NCBI RefSeq assembly: GCF_010894435.1
Contig: NZ_JAAIXZ010000001.1
Location: forward strand, 278,322 to 342,321
DNA: 64,000 bases
DNA from: Pyxidicoccus trucidator
GTDB lineage: Bacteria > Myxococcota > Myxococcia > Myxococcales > Myxococcaceae
Direction of reading: 5' to 3'
Shown here: one piece after another, positions 18,057 to 27,410 of the stretch
Numbering within the stretch: position 1 is the stretch's first letter
Layout of the letters: the number at the start of each line of letters is the position of its first letter
Program-made: the position numbers and the translations under genes
Notes under the pieces: generated by a model
Databases searched by the model: none
Seen by the model: the letters and a program-made list of their open reading frames with translations, nothing else
What the model was told of the DNA's origin: nothing

Positions 18057-21000
18057 TCAATCCGGCCGCAGCACGCGCAGCAGCAGGTCCACCTGGGCGT
18101 CGGTGAGCACGGACACGTCCACCTGCGCCAGGTCCACCACCTGCCGGACATGGGCCGCCAGCGCCGAGGCCGTGGGGTGCTCGAAGAGGGTCGCCTCGCG
18201 CAGGCGCAGGCCGGTGCGCTCGTTGATGCGCGCCACCACCCGGGTGGCCTGCAGCGAGCTGCCTCCCAGCGTGAAGAAGTCCGAGCCTGCTCCCACGCCC
18301 CCCGCGCCGAGCACCTCGTGGAAGGTCTCCATCACCAGCGCCTCGAAGGGGCCCGCGGGCGCGTCGTCACCAGCGCCGGAGATGCGCGCCGCCAGCGCCT
18401 CGCGGTCCACCGCGCCGTCCTCGCGCCGGGGCAGCCCGGACAGGGAGTGGAGCACGGCATTCACCGGGTGCGTGCTGACCTCAGCAGCGACGTGGAAGAC
18501 ATGGGCAGCCTCCAGGGGACGGCCCTCGCCCAGGCCCGCCTGCCGCCAGGGCCACGCGGAGGCTTCCACACCGGCGAGCAGGTGGGCCGGGCCATGCTCC
18601 GCGCCGAGCGCGAGCGCGGCCAGTGCCTGGGCGGGCTCCAGCACGCGGTAGCCGGGCGGCGCGGCACCCAGCGAGCGCGCGAGTCCGGTGTCACGCACCT
18701 GGCTGAGCGAGACGGCCACGGCGCGCCGTCCCTCCTGGACGAGCCGCTCCGCCAGCCGCTCGAGGAAGCCGGTGGCGGCGCAGTAGCCCGCGTGCCGCCC
18801 CGCGCCCAGCGTGCCCATCAACGAGGCGGCGAAGACGAGCACCGCCCGGGGCCGCTCCCGAAGCGCATCCACCACGGCCAGCGCGCCCAGCGCATGTGCC
18901 CCGGCACCGCGTGCCAGTCCCACTGGTGTCTCGTCAGCCAGCGCGGTGGGAACCAACATGCCGGCGAAGTGGAAGGCCCCGTCACACGGCTGGTTGAAAT
19001 GGTCCTCGGCCCGGCGCACCGCCTCGCGCAGCGCGGCAGCGTCCGTAACATCCACCTGCGCGTAGAGCGCCTCGCGGACTTCTCGCTCCAGCTCCTCGGC
19101 CTCCGGACCGCGCGGGCGACGTCCCACCAGCAGCAGTCGCGCCCCCAGCGCGCGGCGCAGGTATCGCGCCCACTCCCGTCCCAGCCCTCCCAGCGCGCCC
19201 GTCACCAGGTAGAGCCCGCCGCGCATCAACTGGCGAGGCTCCGCGAGCGCGGGAGGCATCCAGGGCGAGAACGTCCGCTCCCATCGCTGGCCGTCGCGCC
19301 ACGCCACCTCGCGCGCGGCGTCCATGCTGGCCAGCTCCTCCGCGACACACCGGGCGGAGGACTCCGCTCCGGAGGGTGTCCACACCACGCGAGCCTCCAG
19401 GCCAGGCACCTCCGCCGTCGCTGCCCACGCGAGACCGGGCACCATGAGGTGCCCCACCCCGCCTTCAATGGAGGTCGGCCCGCTGGCGAAAGCCGAACCC
19501 TCGCCAGCCTCCGGAAGCACCGCCAGCAATCGCACGGGAGCGGTGGCCGCCCACGGAGCCAGCGCTTGCACCGTTTGCAGCACCGGCGCCACCGCCGCCG
19601 ACAGCGAAACCCGCCCCAAGCTCCCCGAAGCCACCACCACGTCCTCGCAGCGCGAACCCCGGGCCCACAGGGACTCCAGCGTCGCCCCCAGCGCACCCGC
19701 GTCTCCTGGCTCCACCCCCACCACCTCGCGCCCGGCGGCCAGAGCGCGCAAGGCCGCGACGACCCCCTCCTCCGCCACGACGACCACGGGCCCGCGCGCC
19801 CCACCACCGCTCACCTCGGGAAGTGCCCTGGGCACCCACCGCGCCACGGCAAGACACCGGGGCAGCGTCGCGGGGCCACCCAGCACGCGCTCCGCCCGGC
19901 GCCGCTCGGTGGCCAGCTCTCCGGCATCGAAGCGGCGTCTCAGCTCGGTGCGCCCGCGCTTGCCCAGCTCGGTGCGCGGCACCTGGTGTCGCTCCAGGGG
20001 CACGATGTACGCGGCCTGGAGACCCAGCCCCCGTCCCACCCGCTCGCGGATGGAGCGCAGCAGCTCCGCCAGCGGAGGCGCGTCGGGAGTCGGCACGAAG
20101 AGGACGACCAGCTCATCCGTCTGCGCCCCCGCACCGCGCGTCGGACAGGCCACGGTGTACGAGGGCAGCACCCCGGGCACCTCCTCCACCACCGCCTCGA
20201 TGTCCTGCGGGTAGACGTTGTTGCCATGAAGGATGAGGACCTCCTTCTGGCGCCCGGCGATGCACAGCTGGTCTCCCCGGAAGACGGCCAGGTCTCCGGT
20301 GCGCAGCCACCCACCCTCCGCGAAGGAGCGGGCGTTGAGTTCCGGGTCATCCAGATAGCCGGCCAGCACCTGGGCGCCGCGCACCTGGAGATGTCCCACG
20401 GTGCCCTCCGGCACCACCGCGTCCGCGTCGTCCACCACGCGCAGCGCCGCGCCCCGGGGAGGCGGCCCCAGCTCCGCGGCGCCCTCGGTGGGGTGGGCGC
20501 GCACGCCACGCGTCACGGTGAAGTAGGACGACGTCTCCGCCATGCCCCAGCCCGGGCAGACCGCGTCCTCGCGGAGCCCGAACGCGCGCAGGGGCCTGAC
20601 GAAGCGCTCCATGGTGGCGGGAAGGACGGGCTCGCCTCCGCAGGCCAGCACCCGGACGCGCGACAGCTCCCACGCGCGACGCACGCCATTCTCCAGCCGG
20701 TCCGCCACCAGCCCGAAGGCGAAGTTGGGCGCCCAGCTCATCGTCCCACCGAACTCGGTGAGCAGGTCCAGCCAGCGCGTCACGTCCGCCAGCACGTAGT
20801 CGCGCGCCACCAGCACGTGCGGAGTCCGCGTGCGCAGCGCGAGCAGGTGCGGGTACGCCGTCCCCGCCACGTGGTCCAGGGGCATCCAGCTCACGCCCAC
20901 GTCCTCGGGGAGGTACCAGCCGCCAGCCACCATGCCCTCGCCCATCGCCATGAGGTTGGCATGGGTCAGCACCACCCCCTTGGGGCGCCCGGTGCTGCCG

Positions 21001-21995
21001 GACGTGAAGGAGAGGATGGCGGGCGCCTCCGGCTCCACCGAAGCGGGGCGTCCCGGACTCACGCCCTCCAGCGCGGAGGGCGCCAGCGTCTTCAGCCCCA
21101 TCGCCTCCAACGGTCCGGCCGCACGAGCATCCGTGATGACGGGCGGGCTTCCCAACCGCTCCGCCACCGACAGCAGTCGGGCGATGCCGGGGTGGGCGCG
21201 GTCCAGCGACGACGGCAGCGCCAGCGGCACCGGCACCACGCCGCCGAGCGTGCACGCCCAGAAGCCCCGCACGTAGTCCCCGGGACGCTCCACGGCGAGC
21301 ACCACCCTGTCCCCGGCCCGCACGCCGCGCGCCTCCAGGCCGCCCCACATGCGGAGCGCCGCGTCCCACAGGCCCGCGAAGGTCAGCGTCTCCCGCCGGC
21401 CCTCCACGTCGAGGAAGGTGATGACGCGCTCCGGGCTCTGCTCCACCGCCTGGCGCAGCAGCTCGACGAGCGTCTCCGGCGCCCCGGCGGGCCGTTGACG
21501 CGGCCCCGAGTCGATGAGGGAAGGCCCACCCGACACCTGCACCGTCGTCGCGACAGCAGGCTCGGAGGGAGCCGGCGCGTCGGCCCCCGTTCCCCTCGGC
21601 AGCAGGGACTCCGGCAGCAGCGCATCGAGCGGCTCGAACGTCTCCTCTTCCCGGCGAGGCCCCACGAGCGCCACGGCCTCGGCGCCCGCCTGACGCAGCG
21701 AGTCCTCCAGGTGCTGAAGGCGCGAAGGCACGGGAGCGTCCAACCGCGCGAGCGCCTCGATATCCACCGCCCCGGAGTCCCGTCGCGGCAGCGCGTCCAC
21801 CAGCGCCACCGCCGGGGCCGCCGTGCCCAGCCGCTCGCGAAGGAGCGCCACCAAATCCTCGGAGCGCACCGCGCGGCGGGGCACCACCCACGCCACCGCC
21901 TCCGAGCCCTCACCCGCCACCCAGACGTCCCGGACCCGTGAGTCTCTCCGGAGCAGCTCCTCGGCGTGACGACCCATCCGCGCTGGCGATTCCAT
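18057..21995 (-). CDS. Acyl-AMP ligase / ketoreductase-like / carrier protein (AL-KR-PCP)
   Basis: 1312 residues. Residues 1-130 resemble a detached, degenerate adenylation C-terminal subdomain, with an A10-like LPRRDSGAVDIEAL at 69-82. The AMP-ligase spans about 165-690: SFTSGSTGRPKGVVLTHANL, SWMPLDHVAG, GWGMAE, a TGD motif, and its own A10-like PRTELGKRGR. A structural-KR-like region and a KR Rossmann follow (VTGALGGLG near 930). Aligned to KR domains, the Lys position is His, Ser is S1058, Tyr is Y1071 and the Asn position is T1075, so the tetrad is altered. A second degenerate A10-like LPRREDGAVDREAL precedes the PCP (LGGSS, Ppant Ser 1247). It probably activates and loads a starter acid onto its own carrier; FAAL-like loading is inferred from WMPLDH and SWAPNFAFG. 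It is divergent from the methyltransferase gene, 84 bp apart. Confidence 0.9.
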   Translation of the reverse strand: MESPARMGRHAEELLRRDSRVRDVWVAGEGSEAVAWVVPRRAVRSEDLVALLRERLGTAAPAVALVDALPRRDSGAVDIEALARLDAPVPSRLQHLEDSLRQAGAEAVALVGPRREEETFEPLDALLPESLLPRGTGADAPAPSEPAVATTVQVSGGPSLIDSGPRQRPAGAPETLVELLRQAVEQSPERVITFLDVEGRRETLTFAGLWDAALRMWGGLEARGVRAGDRVVLAVERPGDYVRGFWACTLGGVVPVPLALPSSLDRAHPGIARLLSVAERLGSPPVITDARAAGPLEAMGLKTLAPSALEGVSPGRPASVEPEAPAILSFTSGSTGRPKGVVLTHANLMAMGEGMVAGGWYLPEDVGVSWMPLDHVAGTAYPHLLALRTRTPHVLVARDYVLADVTRWLDLLTEFGGTMSWAPNFAFGLVADRLENGVRRAWELSRVRVLACGGEPVLPATMERFVRPLRAFGLREDAVCPGWGMAETSSYFTVTRGVRAHPTEGAAELGPPPRGAALRVVDDADAVVPEGTVGHLQVRGAQVLAGYLDDPELNARSFAEGGWLRTGDLAVFRGDQLCIAGRQKEVLILHGNNVYPQDIEAVVEEVPGVLPSYTVACPTRGAGAQTDELVVLFVPTPDAPPLAELLRSIRERVGRGLGLQAAYIVPLERHQVPRTELGKRGRTELRRRFDAGELATERRRAERVLGGPATLPRCLAVARWVPRALPEVSGGGARGPVVVVAEEGVVAALRALAAGREVVGVEPGDAGALGATLESLWARGSRCEDVVVASGSLGRVSLSAAVAPVLQTVQALAPWAATAPVRLLAVLPEAGEGSAFASGPTSIEGGVGHLMVPGLAWAATAEVPGLEARVVWTPSGAESSARCVAEELASMDAAREVAWRDGQRWERTFSPWMPPALAEPRQLMRGGLYLVTGALGGLGREWARYLRRALGARLLLVGRRPRGPEAEELEREVREALYAQVDVTDAAALREAVRRAEDHFNQPCDGAFHFAGMLVPTALADETPVGLARGAGAHALGALAVVDALRERPRAVLVFAASLMGTLGAGRHAGYCAATGFLERLAERLVQEGRRAVAVSLSQVRDTGLARSLGAAPPGYRVLEPAQALAALALGAEHGPAHLLAGVEASAWPWRQAGLGEGRPLEAAHVFHVAAEVSTHPVNAVLHSLSGLPRREDGAVDREALAARISGAGDDAPAGPFEALVMETFHEVLGAGGVGAGSDFFTLGGSSLQATRVVARINERTGLRLREATLFEHPTASALAAHVRQVVDLAQVDVSVLTDAQVDLLLRVLRPD

Positions 21996-22079
21996 GCCTT
22001 CATCCTACCAGCGCTCCGGGGGTCACAACCCTCCCCCCGGGTTGCGCGCATGGGAGCGGAGCGACGAAGCTGTCAGTCC

Positions 22080-23612
22080 ATGTCCGCCCCCTCCAGCGCC
22101 GAGTCCCCCTCCCTGGCGCAGTCGCTCCACTTCTGGGCCCGCAACGCCTCCAACGAGTCGGCCCTGCTCCAGGCTTCACTGCGCCTGGGCCTCTTCGACG
22201 CACTCCCCGTGGAAGGAAGCGGCGAGCCGGTGACGGTGGCGCGGCTGGCGGAGACAGCAGGAGCCTCCGCACGCGGAGTCCGCTCCCTGCTGGAGCTGCT
22301 CGTCTGCCTGGGCTTCGCGCGGATGGACGACGCCCGCCACTTCAGCCTCGCGCCGGCCACCGCCGCCCTGCTGAAGGACCCGGCCTTCCGAGCGCGCCTC
22401 GAGGCGGAGCTGCCCTGGTGGGCCCCGCTCGGCCTGCTGGACGAGGCGGTGAAGCGGGGTGAGCCGGTGGAGCACGGCGGGCGCCCCTGGGACGTGCTGG
22501 GCCACTACCGCGCCCTCCTGCTGGACGCCCCCCAGGCCTCCTCCCCCGGAGCCGAGGACTTCTTCGACCGCTTCGCCCGGAGCGCGGCGCGCACCCAGCT
22601 CCTCATCAGCGCGGGCCGGCTGGGCGTGCTGGAGCTGCTCGCCGCGTCACCGCGCACGCTGCCCGAGCTGGGCGCGGCCACGTACCTGACCACCACGGGC
22701 CTGCGAGTCCTGGTGGAAGGACTCGCGAAGCTCGGCCTCGCCCGTGAGGAAGGCGGAGCCTGGGGCCTGTCCGCGGAGGCGCGACAGCTCCTGGAAGGCA
22801 AGGCGCTGGCGTACCTCGTCCGCTCACTGTCCGTGTCCGCGCAGTACTGGGAGGCGCTGGGCCGGCTGGACGAGACGGTGCGCCACGAGCGCTTCGTATT
22901 GGACTTGAAGGACCCGGAGGTGAGCCGCCGCTTCTACGCGGACAACTCCAACCAGATTACCGCCGTGTTCGCCTCGCACTTCCAGCTCAGCCGGCGGGCG
23001 GCGGCCACGCTCGCGCAGGCACGTCCGCTGGAGGGCGCTTCGGTGCTGGACATCGGCACCGGCTCCGGAGTGTGGGGCGCGGCCTTCGCGCGTGCGACGC
23101 CCACCACGCACGTCACCTACTTCGACCAGGCGGTGGTGCTGGAGCAGGTGCGCCGCAACACGGAGAGCCTCAAGGTGGCGGACCGGGCGCGCTTCTGGCC
23201 CGGTGACTTGTTCACCCAGGACTTCGGCGCCGGGGCCTTCGACGTCATCATCCTGCCGCAGGTGCTCAACGTGCTGCGCCCGGAGGACCTGCCCGGCATC
23301 TTCGCCCGCGTGGCGCGCGCTCTCCGGCCGGACGGCGTGCTGCTCATCGCCGAGTACGTGCTGAACGAGCGCCGCGACGGCCCGCTGGACCACCTCTACT
23401 TCGGGCTGCGGCGCTTCATGACCAACGAGGGGGACCTGCTGTCCGCCTCCGAGTACGGAAGCCTGCTGTCGGACGTGGGCCTCACCCAATCCGTCTGCAT
23501 CCCCCTGCCCACGCAGGAGATGCTCCTCGCCGCGCGCCCGGGGGTGGCACTTCCGACCCAGCTGGCCCCGGCGGACAGCGTGCCGCGTCAAGAGTCGCCG
23601 CGCCGCGCGTGA
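22080..23612 (+). CDS. SAM-dependent methyltransferase with doubled winged-helix N-terminus (copy 1)
   Basis: 510 residues from ATG 22080. An in-frame ATG at 21966 would overlap the divergent gene's start and adds a low-complexity tail, so the later one was chosen. Two tandem winged-helix/dimerisation-like units (about 14-95 and 160-245) precede an O-methyltransferase-like catalytic domain with SAM motif VLDIGTGSGVWG from residue 322 and a later FDVIILPQVLNVL strand. Close paralogue of the protein at 25854-27356 across its whole length. Probably an O- or N-methyltransferase acting on the peptide or a building block; the methyl acceptor cannot be read from sequence. It reads towards the desaturase-type gene 92 bp downstream. 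Confidence 0.85.
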   Translation: MSAPSSAESPSLAQSLHFWARNASNESALLQASLRLGLFDALPVEGSGEPVTVARLAETAGASARGVRSLLELLVCLGFARMDDARHFSLAPATAALLKDPAFRARLEAELPWWAPLGLLDEAVKRGEPVEHGGRPWDVLGHYRALLLDAPQASSPGAEDFFDRFARSAARTQLLISAGRLGVLELLAASPRTLPELGAATYLTTTGLRVLVEGLAKLGLAREEGGAWGLSAEARQLLEGKALAYLVRSLSVSAQYWEALGRLDETVRHERFVLDLKDPEVSRRFYADNSNQITAVFASHFQLSRRAAATLAQARPLEGASVLDIGTGSGVWGAAFARATPTTHVTYFDQAVVLEQVRRNTESLKVADRARFWPGDLFTQDFGAGAFDVIILPQVLNVLRPEDLPGIFARVARALRPDGVLLIAEYVLNERRDGPLDHLYFGLRRFMTNEGDLLSASEYGSLLSDVGLTQSVCIPLPTQEMLLAARPGVALPTQLAPADSVPRQESPRRA

Positions 23613-23704
23613 GGGATTTTCGGCGCCGTCCCCTTGCCGCTGCGAACACCCGCCGGTAGCGTCCAGGTCTTCCCCGCGTACGAGCCTGCCCCCGGAAGGT
23701 CCCG

Positions 23705-24688
23705 ATGCGCGCCGTGCCCCAGGTGGACAGCCCCGGCCTCCCCAGCCAAGGCACCGCGCCCGAGGCCGGAGTGCGTCCGGACTCCATCGCCGCGCGGCTG
23801 CGGGCCCGGTACGCGCGCCACGTCGTCTCCCTCGGCTACGAGCCCCAGTCGCTGCCCACCGCGGTGGGCCACCTGGGAGTGCACGTCGCCCTCGGGGTGG
23901 TGGCCGCGCTGGCCACCGTCGCGCTGACGCGGTGGCAGCCGGTGGTGGGCTGGGCGCTGTACCCGCTGGCGGCCTTCTTCATCGGCACCCGCTTCCGCGC
24001 GCTCGGCAACATGCTGCACGAGGCCTGTCACGGCATGCTCGTGCGCGGCAAGCGCCGCAACCGCATCCTCGGGCACCTGCTGGCCATCATCGACCTCACC
24101 GCGCTGGAGCCCTACACGCGCGAGCACTTCACCCACCACCTGCACCTGGGTGACCCGGTGAAGGACCTGGACTTCGTGCCCCGCAGCCGCTTCGGCTTCG
24201 CGGACCCGAGCCGTCCCTTCCTGCGTCACCACCTGCTGCGGCCGCTGCTGCTGCTCCACCTGCCCTCCTTCCTGCGGCCGGTGTTCTTCCACCGCACGGA
24301 CCCCTGGCGGGTGACGCTGGTGCGGTGGACGTTCCTCGCGGGGCTGGTGGCGCTGGCCCACTGGGGCATCGGCTGGAAGGCCTTCCTCCTCTTCTACGCC
24401 CTGCCCTACCTGCTGCCCTACCAGGTCATCCGCTACTGGTCGGACGCGGTGGACCACGCGGGCATCATCGGCTCCGAGGACGAGTTCCACCGCTCGCGCA
24501 ACCACATCCTCTCGTGGGCGCCGCTCAACCCGGTGCTCTTCCCCCGGCACGACGTCTACCACCTGACGCACCACCTGTTCCCGGCGGTGCCCACCGCGCA
24601 CCAGGGCCACGTGCACGCGCTGCTGATGCATGACGCGGACTACGCCGCGCGCGAGCACTCCTTCAGCGCGCTGTGGCGCGCTCGATAG
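23705..24688 (+). CDS. Membrane fatty acid desaturase/hydroxylase family protein
   Basis: 327 residues from ATG 23705, preceded by a good GGAAGG ribosome site. It contains the three histidine boxes of the integral-membrane di-iron desaturases: HEACH (105-109), HFTHH (141-145) and HLTHH (286-290). Hydrophobic segments lie near 55-95 and 200-245. The family uses O2 to desaturate or hydroxylate acyl chains, and some members act on carrier- or peptide-bound substrates in natural-product pathways. Its place between two tailoring methyltransferases argues for the latter, as inference. The 3' end overlaps the convergent aminotransferase gene by 26 bp. Confidence 0.88.
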   Translation: MRAVPQVDSPGLPSQGTAPEAGVRPDSIAARLRARYARHVVSLGYEPQSLPTAVGHLGVHVALGVVAALATVALTRWQPVVGWALYPLAAFFIGTRFRALGNMLHEACHGMLVRGKRRNRILGHLLAIIDLTALEPYTREHFTHHLHLGDPVKDLDFVPRSRFGFADPSRPFLRHHLLRPLLLLHLPSFLRPVFFHRTDPWRVTLVRWTFLAGLVALAHWGIGWKAFLLFYALPYLLPYQVIRYWSDAVDHAGIIGSEDEFHRSRNHILSWAPLNPVLFPRHDVYHLTHHLFPAVPTAHQGHVHALLMHDADYAAREHSFSALWRAR

Positions 24689-25829
24689 CCTCCAGCGCCT
24701 CCGCGAAGCGCTCCGGGGCCATGCCCAGGCCCAGCCGGAAGCCGTACCCCCGCTCCAGCGGGTGCGTGCCGTCGAGCTCGCCCACCTCCATGGCGCTCAA
24801 CGGCAGCACGAACACGCCCGCCGCCGAGAGCGCCGCCAGCCGCGCCTCATTCCCCTCCGCATCGGTGACACCGCGCAGGCCGATGCAGGTGACGAGTCCT
24901 CCGGAGGGCGCCGCGCCGTACACGCCGCGCGAGCGCTCCAGGAAGGCGCTCAGCGTGGCGCGGTTGCGCCGCCACCCGTCCCGGGCGAGGCGCAGCGCGG
25001 GGCTGTCCAACTCCTTGAGCACCTCGTGGGCAATCCACTCGGTGACGGGGTTCACGGTGTGCGTGGTGTAGTTCTTCTCGTTCTGCATGCCGGCCAGCAC
25101 GGCCGTGTCGCCCACGCACCAGCCGATGCGCAGTCCCGGGCAGCCCAGGCACTTGATGAACGAGCCGGTGACGAAGGTGCGCGAGCCCGGCCGGTACACC
25201 GTGGCGCCCAGCACCTGCGTGTCCGACGACAGGAAGCGGTAGTGCTCATCCCCCACCACGGTGGCACCGGCGGCCTCCGCCCAGCGGGCCACCGCGTCCA
25301 GCAGGGCCGGCTCCAGCACCAGGCCCGTGGGGTTGTGGGGCGTGTTGAGGATGACGACCTCGGGGCGCTCGCGCTCCAGCCGCTCCAGCCACTCGGCCGT
25401 GTCGACGGAGGGCACGCCGCGCGCGTCCCAGCGCACGGGCAGGCGGACCACCTCGGCGCCCTGCTGCATGGGCAGCTCATAGAGGAGCTGGAAGGCGGGC
25501 CACGCCAGGGCCACCCGGCGCGGGCGGAGCTGGCGGAAGAGCAGCAGCAGCGCCTCGCTGGTGCCGGTGGTGATGAGGACGTTGTCGCGCGTGGCGCCCG
25601 GGTGCATGGCCGCCACCGAGTCCCGCAGGTCCGCGCGCCCCCAGTTGGGGCTATCGTTCAGCGGCGTGGAGAGGAAGACGTCCGCGGCCCGCTCGGGGCT
25701 CACGCCCGAGCCGCCGAGCAGCTCCCCCACCGTGACGGGACGGCCACCGGACTCACCCAGGTTGTAGCGGGCCGTGAAGCGCGAGCCCTCCAGGTAGTCT
25801 TCCATGAAGAAGGTACGCAGCGGGTCCAT
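24663..25829 (-). CDS. Fold-type I PLP-dependent aminotransferase
   Basis: 388 residues. Class I/II signatures are NTPHNPTG (substrate/PLP binding), GDEHYRF (Asp to PLP N1), GSFIKCLGCPGLRIGW with PLP Lys at residue 226, and a late FRLGLG Arg. The opening (MEDYLEG, RYNLGESG) recalls PLP enzymes of nonproteinogenic amino-acid pathways such as capreomycidine-synthase-like proteins, but I recognise this only weakly. It may make a modified amino acid or the keto form of one for the NRPS. Last gene of a likely minus-strand operon: ABC ATPase, ABC-2 permease, methyltransferase, aminotransferase. The gap to the upstream methyltransferase is 24 bp. Confidence 0.87.
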   Translation of the reverse strand: MDPLRTFFMEDYLEGSRFTARYNLGESGGRPVTVGELLGGSGVSPERAADVFLSTPLNDSPNWGRADLRDSVAAMHPGATRDNVLITTGTSEALLLLFRQLRPRRVALAWPAFQLLYELPMQQGAEVVRLPVRWDARGVPSVDTAEWLERLERERPEVVILNTPHNPTGLVLEPALLDAVARWAEAAGATVVGDEHYRFLSSDTQVLGATVYRPGSRTFVTGSFIKCLGCPGLRIGWCVGDTAVLAGMQNEKNYTTHTVNPVTEWIAHEVLKELDSPALRLARDGWRRNRATLSAFLERSRGVYGAAPSGGLVTCIGLRGVTDAEGNEARLAALSAAGVFVLPLSAMEVGELDGTHPLERGYGFRLGLGMAPERFAEALEAIERATAR

Positions 25830-25853
25830 GGTGCTCTCCAGGCGGGAAGCGGG

Positions 25854-27356
25854 TCAGGCGGCGGTGGCGGAGTCGGGCCAGGCGACGTCGCCCCGGTGGG
25901 CGATGACGACCTGCTGAATGGGCATGTCGAAGCCGCGCGAGGCGGTGAGCCCCACCGGCTCCAGCAGCGCGCGGAAGTCCGGCAGCGACAGCACGTCGCC
26001 CTCGTTGGACACGTAGCGCCGCAGCGAGAAGTAGAGCGCGTCCAGCGGGCCGTCGCGCCGGTCCGTCAGCAGATAGCCGGAGATGAGCAGCAGCCCACCG
26101 GGCCGGAGCGCGCGGGCCAGCTGCCCGAAGAAGCGCGGCAGCTCACCGGGCGGCAACGCGGGGATGATTTGCGGCAGGAGGATGACGTCGTACGTGGCCT
26201 CGCCATAGTCCACGCCCAGGCAGTCTCCGGCCCACAGCTCCGAGCGGGCATCCAGCTTGAGCCGCGCCAGGTGGGGCCGCACGGCCTCCAGCACATGGGG
26301 CGAGTCCAGGTAGGTGACATGGGTGGTGGGGTCCACCAGCCCGAAGGCCGCGCCCCACACGCCGGAGCCGGTGCCCACGTCCAGCACGCGGGCGCCCGCG
26401 AGGGGACGCATGCGGCGCGCCAGCTCCGCGGCCTTGCGGCTCAGCCGCAGGTGCGAGGCGAAGATGCTGGAGATGCGTGAGGCGTTCTCCTGGTAGACGC
26501 GGCGCGCGGTCTCCGGGTCCCTCAAGTCCAGGCGGAACCGCTGTTCCCTCACGGCCTCGTCCAGGTGGCCGAGCGCCTCCCAGTAGACCTGCGTCGCCGG
26601 CAGCGCCCGCTGGATGTACGGCACACTCGTGGCGTCCAGCGCCAGCGCCGCCGTGGGTGAGAAGCCCCAGCGCCCGTCGTCCTCCCGACGCGCCAGCCCC
26701 ATGGCCCCGAGCACCGCCACCAGCAGGCCCAGCCCGTCCGGGTGCACGCGCAGCTCGCGCGCCAGGTCCTCCACTGCCGAGGACCCCGTCACCCAACGCT
26801 CCAGCAATCCCACGTCGGAGGCCGCCGTCAGCACCTGGGTGCGCAGGCCATTGCGCACGGCCCGGTCCTCATAGTCCGACTCGGAAGGACTCTGGCCCGA
26901 GGGCGCCTCCGAGAGGAACGCCGAGCGGTAGGCGCCGAGCACGTCCCGCGGCGTCCCCTCCCACGTCACCGGGCTTCCGGTGCGAACCGCCTCCGTCAGC
27001 CGCGCCGCCACGTGCCACCCGCGTCGAGCCTCCTCCAGGCGCGCCAGGAAGCCAGGTGAGCGCAGGAAGCCGGCCTCCTCTGGGAGCGAGTACCCCCGGC
27101 CGGGCTCGAAGTGGACGAAGCCCAGCCCGACCAGCGGCTCCACCACGGCGCGAACACCGCGCACGGCGCAGCCCATCCGCGTTGCGAGGGCCTCCAGCGG
27201 AAGCGGCGCCCCGCCGATGGCCTCGGGCAGGTGCGTGAAGAGGCCGAGCGCGGGGGCGGCCAGCAGCGCGGCCGACTCGTTGCTCGCGTCGCGGGCCCAG
27301 AAGTTGAGGCGCCGGACGAACTCGGGAGGAGGGGCCGCGGAGGGGGACTCACTCAA
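25854..27356 (-). CDS. SAM-dependent methyltransferase with doubled winged-helix N-terminus (copy 2)
   Basis: 500 residues, same architecture as 22080-23612: N-terminal FWARDASNES, a second winged-helix-like unit (about 155-240), SAM motif VLDVGTGSGVWG near residue 320, and shared blocks such as QVYWEALGHLDE and RRDGPLD. Copies 1 and 2 lie on opposite strands around the desaturase and aminotransferase genes, consistent with duplication inside the locus. Probable tailoring methyltransferase; site of methylation unknown. Preceded by the ABC-2 permease gene with a 54-bp gap. Confidence 0.85.
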   Translation of the reverse strand: MSESPSAAPPPEFVRRLNFWARDASNESAALLAAPALGLFTHLPEAIGGAPLPLEALATRMGCAVRGVRAVVEPLVGLGFVHFEPGRGYSLPEEAGFLRSPGFLARLEEARRGWHVAARLTEAVRTGSPVTWEGTPRDVLGAYRSAFLSEAPSGQSPSESDYEDRAVRNGLRTQVLTAASDVGLLERWVTGSSAVEDLARELRVHPDGLGLLVAVLGAMGLARREDDGRWGFSPTAALALDATSVPYIQRALPATQVYWEALGHLDEAVREQRFRLDLRDPETARRVYQENASRISSIFASHLRLSRKAAELARRMRPLAGARVLDVGTGSGVWGAAFGLVDPTTHVTYLDSPHVLEAVRPHLARLKLDARSELWAGDCLGVDYGEATYDVILLPQIIPALPPGELPRFFGQLARALRPGGLLLISGYLLTDRRDGPLDALYFSLRRYVSNEGDVLSLPDFRALLEPVGLTASRGFDMPIQQVVIAHRGDVAWPDSATAA

Positions 27357-27410
27357 GGAGGACTCCTGTCGGTTGCGAGCATGCGAGTGGCCAGCGGTGC
27401 CATGCGGGCG

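Noticed and set aside
16545..21941. Long plus-strand open frame opposite the permease and AL-KR-PCP genes
   Set aside because: Its translation lacks domains and spans two unrelated real genes and their intergenic space, so it is a composition artefact.
18057..21995. Cereulide/valinomycin-type A-KR module, with KR inserted in the A domain
   Set aside because: The KR follows a complete ligase with its own A10-like motif instead of being embedded before it, and its catalytic tetrad is altered.
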